Below, piece by piece: positions 8,489 through 14,224 of a DNA stretch of 64,000 nt. This DNA is from CAZKCI01 sp964551475 (GTDB lineage Bacteria > Auribacterota > Erginobacteria > Erginobacterales > CAZKCI01). The notes beneath the pieces are model-generated. The model was not told the origin of the DNA and made no database searches. It was given only the letters and a program-made list of their open reading frames with translations. Position 1 is the first letter of the stretch. Every line of letters begins with the position of its first letter. The DNA lies in NCBI GenBank assembly GCA_964551475.1, contig CAZKCI010000069.1:1-64000 (forward strand), written 5' to 3'. The position numbers and the translations under genes were made by a program.

Positions 8489-9091
8489 CTAGGCCACGTC
8501 GCGGCGGCCTTCCAGAGCCTTGGTGAGCGTGGCGGGGTCGACGAAGTCGAGCGAGGATCCCACCGGGACGCCGGCCGCGATCCGGGTGACCTTGGCCGCG
8601 AGCGGCTTGAGGACGCGGGCCAGGTAGAGCGCGGTCGTCTCCCCATCGGCGTCGCTCCCGGTGGCGATAATCACCTCCCCGGGCTTGGTCTTGCGCACCC
8701 GGTCCATCAGCTCCTGTATTCTCAGATCTTCGGGGTTAACACCGTCGAGCGGCGCGATCTTGCCCATGATCACATGGTAGAGGCCGCGGTAGGATCCGGT
8801 CGCTTCCAGGGCGAGCACGTCCTTCGGTTCCTCCACCACGCAGATCAGCGTCCGGTCGCGGGAGGGATCCCGGCAGACCGGGCAGGGATCGTGCGCGGTC
8901 AGGTTGCCGCAGGATGAGCAGAAGCGGATCCGGGCCTTGAAGTCGCCCAGCGCTTTCATCAGCGTTTCGACCTCGGCTTCGCTCGAGCTCAGAATGTGGA
9001 AGGCGATCCTCTGGGCGGACCGGGGTCCGAGGCCGGGGAGCTCGGAGAGAGCGGAGACCAGACGCTCCATGGGCTCAGGGTATTTGCTCAC
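8489..9091 (-). CDS. recR: Recombination protein RecR
   Basis: 200 residues, the usual RecR length. GTG start at 9091. An N-terminal helix-hairpin-helix (LPGLGPRSAQRIAFHIL) is followed by the zinc finger CSSCGNLTAHDPCPVC (about residues 57-72) and a Toprim domain beginning at ICVVEEPKDVLALE. RecR works with RecF/RecO to load RecA at gaps. It is the last gene of the dnaX-ybaB-recR set, a very common bacterial order, here separated by repeats rather than tightly packed. No recF or recO is visible in the window. Confidence 0.95.
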   Translation of the reverse strand: MSKYPEPMERLVSALSELPGLGPRSAQRIAFHILSSSEAEVETLMKALGDFKARIRFCSSCGNLTAHDPCPVCRDPSRDRTLICVVEEPKDVLALEATGSYRGLYHVIMGKIAPLDGVNPEDLRIQELMDRVRKTKPGEVIIATGSDADGETTALYLARVLKPLAAKVTRIAAGVPVGSSLDFVDPATLTKALEGRRDVA

Positions 9092-9143
9092 GATTTAGCG
9101 ATCCCGCTTGTCGGACACTAACATTTCAACCTACTGGAGAGCA

Positions 9144-9246
9144 AAATCCGAAATCCGAAACAGCCCGACGGCTTACGCGCCGCGGTTTCGTATTTGTCTT
9201 TTTCGGATTTGTTTCGGATTTCGATATTCGGATTTCGGATTTAAAC
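9144..9246. repeat. ATCCGAAA word repeat with inverted arm
   Basis: Left arm AAATCCGAAATCCGAAACAG, middle with a GC-rich stem (CGGCTTACGCGCCG), right arm of repeated TTTCGGATTT words. Same plan as the TGGAGTAN family (short tandem words, inverted second arm) with a different word. It sits in the ybaB-recR gap; nothing else is visible there. Confidence 0.75.
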
Positions 9247-9297
9247 CTATTCGAATTCAATAACCTCCTGGGCTCAATCAAGAACTGACGATGCTTG

Positions 9298-9612
9298 CTA
9301 CATTCCCAGCCCCGGAATATTGATTCCTCCTGTCAAAGATGCCATTTCCCCGGCGGCCAGGGCGTCGGCTTTTTCATGGGCCTGGCGGACCGCGGCCAGT
9401 ATCAGGTCCTCCAGCATCCGGACGTCGGCCGGGTTCACCACCTCCGGCTTGATCTCCAGGGCGATAAGCTCCTTCTTCCCGCTCACCACCGCCTTGACCA
9501 CGCCGCCGCCCGCGGTCCCTTCCGAGCGGGAGGCGGCCAGCTTCTCCTGCGCCGCGGCCAGCTTCTTCTGCATCTCCTGCGCCTGCTTCATCAGATTTCC
9601 GAAACCAGCCAT
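9298..9612 (-). CDS. ybaB: YbaB/EbfC family nucleoid-associated protein
   Basis: 104 residues, the family's usual size. The start follows a good Shine-Dalgarno sequence (GGAGG). The N-terminal half is a coiled coil (FGNLMKQAQEMQKKLAAAQEKL), then a Gly/Val-rich beta region (VVKAVVSGKKELIALEIKPEVV) and a helix ending in GMASL-like ASLTGG. YbaB dimers bind DNA as a small tweezer and occur between dnaX and recR in most bacteria, as here. Confidence 0.93.
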   Translation of the reverse strand: MAGFGNLMKQAQEMQKKLAAAQEKLAASRSEGTAGGGVVKAVVSGKKELIALEIKPEVVNPADVRMLEDLILAAVRQAHEKADALAAGEMASLTGGINIPGLGM

Positions 9613-9685
9613 TGTCTTCCTCCCTTAATCCCTCTCCAAGCAACGCTCATGCGACTGCATTCATCCATTTGCATCGAATAATCGG

Positions 9686-9807
9686 TTGATGGGTTAGGGT
9701 TAGGATATCGGTCTGGTCAATGGGTCAGGTCATAGGTGCGGCCTCGGCGAGCCGATCCCCTTGACCTAACCCGTCTCCCAGACCCACTTCCTAACCCTAA
9801 CCCAATG
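9686..9807. repeat. GGGTTAGG/AAGTGGGT word repeat with inverted arm (copy 1)
   Basis: Left arm words GATGGGTTAGGGTTAGG, GGTCTGGT and ATGGGTCAGGTCA; right arm CTTGACCTAACCC, CCCAGACCCACTTCC and TAACCCTAACCCA, that is, the same words in reverse order and complement. Related copies are at 20944, 26800 and 48237. This copy lies in the dnaX-ybaB gap. Confidence 0.8.
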
Positions 9808-9811
9808 ACCA

Positions 9812-11518
9812 TTATTCCTTGATATCGACCACGGTGGCGTCGAACATCTCGATCGCCGCCTTGACCATGGGATTGCCCTTGATGAACTTCTTCTTCGTCG
9901 TTCCCGACGGAGGTTCCCCGGAATCGCGGGGGCAGTCGGCGGGTTGCGCGCCGGAGACGACCACCAGCTTGATCTTGACCGGAGAGCCGAGCTTGTTCTT
10001 GAGCAGGTTTTCCAGAAAAACAATCTTGTTCGGGCTGTCCAGGGACTCGCGCTGGAAGGCATACTCCGGGTCGAAACAGATGGTCAGGACTCCGTTCGCA
10101 AATTCCTTCAAGCGGCCTTCGTGGAGATAGCTCTTGAGCATCGGCTTCTCGCGAGCGAGCGTCTCCATGAAATCCGGCCAGATCTTTCTCACCCGCTCCA
10201 GGCCGACCGGGGCCGACTCGCCGTCGGCGGGCGGGGGAGGATCGTCATCGGGCAGGGAACTGCCCGACGGGGGAGAGGTTAGGATGCGCGCGGCGGCGGG
10301 CGGAGCGGCGGCGGGGGACGGGCGGGCCGACGAGCCGTCGGCGGAACCGGCGGCGAGCGACCTTTCCAGATCTCCGCACTTTTTCACCAGGTCTTCGATG
10401 GCCACCCTCTCCCGGGAACGGGCCAGCTTCAGAAGGCTCATCTCGAGCGCCACCCGTTCGGAGAGCGCGTTCTTGATCGACCCCTCCAGCGCGATCAGCT
10501 CGTCGAGGATGAAGGAGAGCTGGGGGCGGGTGAACGAGGAGGCCAGGGTGCGCGCCGCGGCCAGCGCCTCCGGGGAAAGATCGGTCGTCTCCTCGGGCTT
10601 CGCGGCCAGCGAGACGACCAGCAGGTCGCGGAAATAGCGGACCAGCGAGGAGACGAACTGGGGGACGGACCAGCCCCGGTTGCAGACGTCGTCGACCAGG
10701 GCGAGGAGCCCGGCCCCGTCGCCGGAGGCGACCGCCCGGGCGCAGGCGTTCAAGGTCTCGGCCGGGACCAGCCCCAGGAGGTCCAGGACATCACGGGCGG
10801 TCACCTTCTTGTCGCAGTAGACCAGGATCTGATCGAAGATCGACTCGGCGTCGCGCACGGACCCGTCGGCGGCGGTGACCACGGTGAGCAGCGCCTCCTC
10901 CTCGCAGGACACCCCCTCGTCCTGGGCGATCTTCTTCAGCCGCTCGAGGATGAGGTGTCGGGGGATGCGGCGCAGGTCGAAACGCTGGCAGCGGGAGATG
11001 ATGGTCGCGGGAAGCTTGTGGGGTTCGGTGGTGGCGAAGAAGAACTTGATCCGGGGAGGGGGCTCTTCCAGCGTCTTCAGGAGCGCATTGAAGGCGGCAT
11101 TGGAGAGCATGTGCACTTCATCGATGATATAGATCTTGAAACGGCTCCGCGACGGCGTGTAGTGGGCGTTTTCCCTCAACTCGCGGACATTGTCCACGCC
11201 GGTGTTGGAAGCCGCGTCGATCTCCAATACATCGAGGTCGCCCCCGGCCATGATCTGCAGGCAGGAGTCGCATTCGTCGCAGGGGGTGGGCGTGGGGGCG
11301 GAGGCTTTGAGGCAGTTGGCGGCCTTGGCCAAAATCCGCGCCAGCGTGGTCTTGCCCACGCCGCGGGGGCCGGTGAAAAGATAAGCGTGGGCCAGGCGGT
11401 TCTGCTTCAGCGCGTTGGTGAGGACCGTGATGATCCTCTCCTGGCCAAGCACATCGGAGAACTGCTGGGGGCGCCACTTTCTGGCCAGGGCGAGGTAGGG
11501 TACTTTTTCTTTGGCCAC
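9812..11518 (-). CDS. dnaX: DNA polymerase III subunits gamma and tau
   Basis: 568 residues from a GTG at 11518, chosen because CAGGAG lies 8 bp upstream and the conserved YLALARKWRPQQF follows; the frame is open 30 codons further but that part has no similarity to DnaX. Walker A GPRGVGKTT (50-58), zinc ligands C69, C80, C83 and C86, Walker B region YIIDEVHML and sensor ATTEPHKLPATIISRCQ. This is the clamp-loader ATPase. The C-terminal third is Ala/Pro-rich, then a short conserved tail as in tau. No obvious slippery frameshift heptamer was found by eye. Confidence 0.95.
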   Translation of the reverse strand: MAKEKVPYLALARKWRPQQFSDVLGQERIITVLTNALKQNRLAHAYLFTGPRGVGKTTLARILAKAANCLKASAPTPTPCDECDSCLQIMAGGDLDVLEIDAASNTGVDNVRELRENAHYTPSRSRFKIYIIDEVHMLSNAAFNALLKTLEEPPPRIKFFFATTEPHKLPATIISRCQRFDLRRIPRHLILERLKKIAQDEGVSCEEEALLTVVTAADGSVRDAESIFDQILVYCDKKVTARDVLDLLGLVPAETLNACARAVASGDGAGLLALVDDVCNRGWSVPQFVSSLVRYFRDLLVVSLAAKPEETTDLSPEALAAARTLASSFTRPQLSFILDELIALEGSIKNALSERVALEMSLLKLARSRERVAIEDLVKKCGDLERSLAAGSADGSSARPSPAAAPPAAARILTSPPSGSSLPDDDPPPPADGESAPVGLERVRKIWPDFMETLAREKPMLKSYLHEGRLKEFANGVLTICFDPEYAFQRESLDSPNKIVFLENLLKNKLGSPVKIKLVVVSGAQPADCPRDSGEPPSGTTKKKFIKGNPMVKAAIEMFDATVVDIKE

Positions 11519-11616
11519 GGCGGATCTCCTGCGGTCATCCCTTCCCGTCAAACGGGCGATGACTCCTTGAATTGAGTATATCTTATGGCTCGACCGCCAG
11601 GGCTTCAAGCACCATT

Positions 11617-11662
11617 CTAAAATCTGCCCCTGCCCGCTTGAGCGGACAGGGGCAGATTTTAG
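11617..11662. terminator. Long stem-loop after the SRP RNA
   Basis: 22-bp arms (11617-11638 and 11641-11662) with one mismatch; the outer parts are CTAAAATCTGCCCC and GGGGCAGATTTTAG. On the minus strand it directly follows the SRP RNA and ends in a TTTTAG run, and it precedes the dnaX start by about 100 bp. It is probably the SRP RNA terminator, perhaps leaky into dnaX. Confidence 0.7.
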
Positions 11663-11953
11663 CCGCGCACCCCTCTTCGAAGCCCCCCACCCGTGAACAA
11701 ACCCGCCGATCGGCTCCGGCCGGGCTTTTCCGCGCCCCGCGCGCGATCTTGCGTACCGTTGCTTCCTTCCGGATCTGGCGGGGTTGGCAAGCGGCGCGTG
11801 CGCAGGTCCCGACCATCATCGCTTTTCCGCGCGGGCTGTCCGCGGGCGGGAAAACCCCTCGGGAGGGGAATTCGGCCCTGCTGAAGCGGTTTGCAGGTCG
11901 CCCCGGGACAAGCCCGGGGTTCGAGGCACCGCTGACTCCCCGCTTAGCGCGGC
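11662..11953 (-). ncRNA. ffs: Signal recognition particle RNA, large (Alu-domain) type
   Basis: The minus strand holds the invariant domain IV GATCCGGAAGGAAGCAACGG (about 11777-11757). Upstream (11935-11850) lie AGCGGTGCC, CTGCAAACCGCT and AGCAGGGCCGAATTCCC, which match the Alu domain of Bacillus-type 6S-large SRP RNA almost word for word, and GGGACCTGCGCA precedes the S domain as GGGTCCTGCGCA does in Bacillus. The 5' GCCGCGC pairs with the 3' GCGCGGC, giving an RNA of about 292 nt. The position just before dnaX is a common one for this gene. Confidence 0.9.
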
Positions 11954-11975
11954 TAAATATTTAAATGTAACACGT

Positions 11976-12150
11976 ACGGCACATTCGCTATCCCTCCGCA
12001 CATCTTCACATCAACGGAGAGGGTGGGATTCTCCGTCATCCGGCGCGTTCAGCGCCGGATGCCGGATGCGGCGCCCAAAGGGCGACGCAGAACCCACGGC
12101 ACTTTTGCTATCCCTCCGCACATCTTCACATCAACGGAGAGGGTGGGATT
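11976..12150. repeat. Tandem duplication of a tRNA-Ser 3' end and its flank
   Basis: The stretch from ACGGCAC to GGTGGGATT occurs at 11976-12030 and again at 12096-12150 with about two mismatches. Each copy holds the 3' flank plus the acceptor and T-arm half of tRNA-Ser(CGA). The second copy belongs to the intact tRNA; the first continues into a 59-bp palindromic element instead of the normal T-loop. Confidence 0.8.
12031..12089. repeat. T-loop palindromic element, copy A
   Basis: 59 bp between GGGATT and GAACCC, the two sides of a tRNA T-arm (plus-strand view). It has two stem-loops: CATCCGGCGC / GCGCCGGATG and CGCCC-AAA-GGGCG. Copies B (13481-13541) and C (13930-13989) occupy the same point of tRNA-Ser sequence. 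It is flanked here by a 3' tRNA-Ser fragment (12015-12030) and a short T-stem piece (12090-12101). Confidence 0.85.
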
Positions 12151-12222
12151 TGAACCCACGGTGCCTTTTGGGCACACACGATTTCGAGTCGTGCGCGATA
12201 AACCGGACTCTGCCACCTCTCC
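12135..12222 (-). tRNA. tRNA-Ser(CGA)
   Basis: 88 nt. Acceptor GGAGAGG / CCTCTCC with G73, anticodon stem CACGA / TCGTG around loop CTCGAAA (anticodon CGA), a long variable arm (GTGCCCAAAAGGCAC) and T-arm GTGGGTTCAAATCCCAC. The long variable arm and G73 are serine identity elements. CCA is not encoded. Confidence 0.96.
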
Positions 12223-12245
12223 CGACTTCACCTCCGCATACTGAG

Positions 12246-12333
12246 CGGAGAGGGTGGGATTTGAACCCACGGTACCCTTTAGGGGTACACACGCTCTCCA
12301 GGCGTGCCGGATAAGCCGCTCTCGCACCTCTCC
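12246..12333 (-). tRNA. tRNA-Ser(GGA)
   Basis: 88 nt. Acceptor GGAGAGG / CCTCTCC, G73, anticodon loop CTGGAGA (anticodon GGA), long variable arm GTACCCCTAAAGGGTAC and T-arm GTGGGTTCAAATCCCAC. CCA is not encoded. It lies 23 bp from tRNA-Ser(CGA) and 7 bp from the end of tadA, so it may be processed from a tadA read-through transcript. Confidence 0.96.
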
Positions 12334-12340
12334 GATACAA

Positions 12341-12826
12341 TTAGCGTTGATCTTTTCCCCGGATCGACCGAAAGAAATCCTGAAGCAAGGCCAGGCATTC
12401 CTCTTCCCGCACGCCGGACCGGCATTCGACCGCGCTTCCCAGACGCTCGTGGGCGAGGAGGTTCACGGCCGATCCCGCGGCGCCGTCACGCGGGGCGCGG
12501 GCTCCGAAGACCACCCGCTTGATCCGCGACTGGAGGATGGCCCCAGCGCACATCGGGCACGGTTCCTTGGTCGCGTAGAGAACCGCCTCGGTGAGCCGCC
12601 AGTCTCCCGCTGCCTCCTCCGCCTGCGTGATCGCGATCATCTCGGCATGGGCGGTGGCATCCTTGAGGAGTTCGATCTGGTTGTGAGCCCGCCCGATGAT
12701 CCTCCCGCCGGAGACGATCACGCAGCCGATGGGGATATCCTCGCTGGGGGCCGCCCTCTTCGCCTCCCGGATCGCCTCGCCCATGAAGTAGTCGTCGAGA
12801 GCTTTTTCGTCGGCGATCGGTTTCAT
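12341..12826 (-). CDS. tadA: tRNA-specific adenosine deaminase TadA
   Basis: 161 residues from the ATG at 12826 (an ATG at 12871 is also in frame but adds 15 residues with no family similarity). Cytidine-deaminase fold with zinc site HAE (in DATAHAEMIAI) and PCPMCAGAI, and the end region LLQDFFRSIR typical of TadA. It converts A34 to inosine in tRNA-Arg(ACG). The gene for exactly that tRNA lies 92 bp upstream in the same direction (12918-12991). Confidence 0.94.
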   Translation of the reverse strand: MKPIADEKALDDYFMGEAIREAKRAAPSEDIPIGCVIVSGGRIIGRAHNQIELLKDATAHAEMIAITQAEEAAGDWRLTEAVLYATKEPCPMCAGAILQSRIKRVVFGARAPRDGAAGSAVNLLAHERLGSAVECRSGVREEECLALLQDFFRSIRGKDQR

Positions 12827-12917
12827 GGACCGAAAATCCGCGCCGCATTCCCTGGCGCGCGGGACCAGCACTATCCTTTTTATCCCCGCCCCGCGTCAGC
12901 GGAGCGAGGAGAAAAAG

Positions 12918-12991
12918 CGTGCCTGGAGGGACTCGAACCCCCAATCCCCTGGTCCGTAGCCAGGTGCGATATCCAATTTCGCTACAGGCAC
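12918..12991 (-). tRNA. tRNA-Arg(ACG)
   Basis: 74 nt. Acceptor GTGCCTG / CAGGCAC, anticodon stem CCTGG / CCAGG around loop CTACGGA (anticodon ACG), T-arm GGGGGTTCGAGTCCCTC. CCA is not encoded. It is the substrate of TadA, whose gene follows directly. Confidence 0.96.
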
Positions 12992-13042
12992 GTTCTTGAT
13001 CGCCCCGCGCCCATCAGGCGCGGGGCAATAAAGAATAGCACG

Positions 13043-13447
13043 CTATCGGAGGACGGCAAGCGCCATCAATACCGCCAGGGCAAGCAGCGCCAGGAACGAC
13101 AACGCCGAACCCGTCCAGGGCCCCGCCCCGCGATCCCGGAGGGCGAACCAGGCCCGCAATCCGAGAGATAGCGCCGCGATGAGGATCAGCCCGGAGGCGA
13201 CCAGGAGGCATCCGGCGCAGACCGGCCCCGACGACGCTTCCGGATCGCCTCTTCCCAGGAAATAATAGCTCAAATCCAGGCCGATCGCCAGCAGAGCCAC
13301 GCCGCTGACGGCCAGGGCCAGGCTGGCCCGGCCGGCTCGCGTCGGTGACCTCCGGGGAGCGTGCTCCTCCTCGACGGCCGCCCCATCTCTGACTATCGCG
13401 GTTTCCGCCGGAAAATCAGCCAACCCTTCGCCATCATCGAAATACAT
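13043..13447 (-). CDS. Small membrane protein of unknown function
   Basis: 134 residues from the ATG at 13447, preceded by GAGGAA at good spacing. An in-frame ATG at 13489 would add MTENPSLSVEELIR, but those codons are tRNA-Ser tail and repeat sequence, so I reject it. A short acidic N-terminus is followed by four predicted membrane helices: ASLALAVSGVALLAIGLDL, CAGCLLVASGLILIAALSLG, and two near the C-terminus (ALSFLALLALAVLMALAVL being the last). No family recognised. Its promoter region is occupied by the tRNA-tail element at 13465-13551. Confidence 0.7.
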   Translation of the reverse strand: MYFDDGEGLADFPAETAIVRDGAAVEEEHAPRRSPTRAGRASLALAVSGVALLAIGLDLSYYFLGRGDPEASSGPVCAGCLLVASGLILIAALSLGLRAWFALRDRGAGPWTGSALSFLALLALAVLMALAVLR

Positions 13448-13464
13448 GCGAATAAGTTCCTCTA

Positions 13465-13551
13465 CGGAGAGGGAGGGATTCTCCGTCATCCGGCGCGTCC
13501 AGCGCCGTCTGCCGGATGCGGCGCCCCTCCGGGGCGACGCAGAACCCTCGG
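13465..13551. repeat. tRNA-Ser tail carrying T-loop element, copy B
   Basis: 13465-13480 is the 3' end of tRNA-Ser(GCT) (acceptor and T-stem, plus-strand view); the 61-bp element 13481-13541 follows; 13542-13551 is GAACCCTCGG, the other side of the T-stem. The element has the same two stem-loops as copy A, with variation in the loops (GCCCCTCCGGGGC). It lies 19 bp from the intact tRNA-Ser(GCT). Confidence 0.85.
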
Positions 13552-13569
13552 CCTGCCCTCACTATTCTA

Positions 13570-13663
13570 CGGAGAGGGAGGGATTCGAACCCTCGGTACC
13601 GGCTTGAGGCCAGTACAACGGATTAGCAATCCGTCGCATTAAACCAGGCTCTGCCACCTCTCC
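13570..13663 (-). tRNA. tRNA-Ser(GCT)
   Basis: 94 nt. Acceptor GGAGAGG / CCTCTCC with G73, anticodon stem ACGGA / TCCGT around TTGCTAA (anticodon GCT), long variable arm (TACTGGCCTCAAGCCGGTA) and intact T-arm GAGGGTTCGAATCCCTC. CCA is not encoded. About 77 nt of it recur without change in the broken copy at 13990-14066. Confidence 0.96.
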
Positions 13664-13667
13664 TGAT

Positions 13668-13910
13668 CTATGGGTTGATCTTATCCAGTTTCCTGCGTCC
13701 CGATCGGGACTTAAGATATATCTCCCGCTTCCTCGCTTCACTCAGCGAATCCAATCTCTCGGTATAGATCAATCTCCAGGGGATGCCCCCCTTCGTGCTT
13801 CTCTGCTTGCCCGCATTGTGCGCACGCAAACGACTTTCGATCTCTCCCGTACACCCTATATATCTTTTCCCCAGGGAATCACTCCACAGAACGTAAACAT
13901 AGTAGCTCAT
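13668..13910 (-). CDS. GIY-YIG domain nuclease, stand-alone
   Basis: 80 residues. N-terminal YYVYVLWSDSLGKRYIGCT is the GIY-YIG core (here YVY...YIG), then the conserved Arg/His of SRLRAHNAGK, TKGGIPWRLIYTE and the C-terminal Glu/Lys stretch SEARKREIYLKSRSGRRKLD. This matches the small UPF0213/YhbQ-like group, possible endonucleases with no known target. It lies between an intact and a broken copy of tRNA-Ser(GCT): its stop is 4 bp from the intact tRNA and its start about 12 bp from the element-bearing tail of the broken one. Homing-like or tRNA-linked mobility is an inference. Confidence 0.85.
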   Translation of the reverse strand: MSYYVYVLWSDSLGKRYIGCTGEIESRLRAHNAGKQRSTKGGIPWRLIYTERLDSLSEARKREIYLKSRSGRRKLDKINP

Positions 13911-13921
13911 CTCGTCCCCGT

Positions 13922-14066
13922 GAGGGATTCTCCGTCATCCGGCGCGTTTAGCGCCGGATGCCGGATGCGGCGCCCTAAAGAGCGACGCAGAACCCTCGGT
14001 ACCGGCTTGAGGCCAGTACAACGGATTAGCAATCCGTCGCATTAAACCAGGCTCTGCCACCTCTCC
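13922..14066 (-). pseudogene. tRNA-Ser(GCT) copy interrupted in the T-loop (element copy C)
   Basis: On the minus strand, 14066-13990 is identical to the first 77 nt of tRNA-Ser(GCT), through the T-stem to GGGTTC. Then comes the 60-bp element (13989-13930) with stems CATCCGGCGC / GCGCCGGATG, and AATCCCTCA, which restores the T-stem but not the acceptor strand CCTCTCC. It therefore cannot form a normal acceptor stem and is scored as a tRNA pseudogene. Confidence 0.85.
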
Positions 14067-14144
14067 CTGAAAATATTCTTGGCGCCGATTTGTCGCCTTT
14101 TTATATACCACGTTTTGACCGGGGACGCGGCCTAAAATCCGGAG

Positions 14145-14183
14145 AAAAAGCTGCCCCAGCCTCTTCGGCTGGGGCAGCTTTTT
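14145..14183. terminator. Bidirectional intrinsic terminator
   Basis: Perfect stem AAAAAGCTGCCCCAGCC / GGCTGGGGCAGCTTTTT with loop TCTTC. A-run and T-run on both sides make it work in both directions. It ends the secreted-protein gene (minus) about 40 bp after its stop. Confidence 0.9.
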
Positions 14184-14224
14184 ACTCTCTTCCGGCTCCC
14201 GCCAACGGGAACCGGCCGTGCTGT

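Noticed and set aside
12015..12101. Additional tRNA genes at 12015-12101 and 13465-13551
   Set aside because: Only the acceptor and T-arm halves are present, with an element in the T-loop; no anticodon arm exists.
12904..13017. Small plus-strand frame 12254-13171 with protein-like length
   Set aside because: It runs antisense through two tRNAs and tadA and has no family features.
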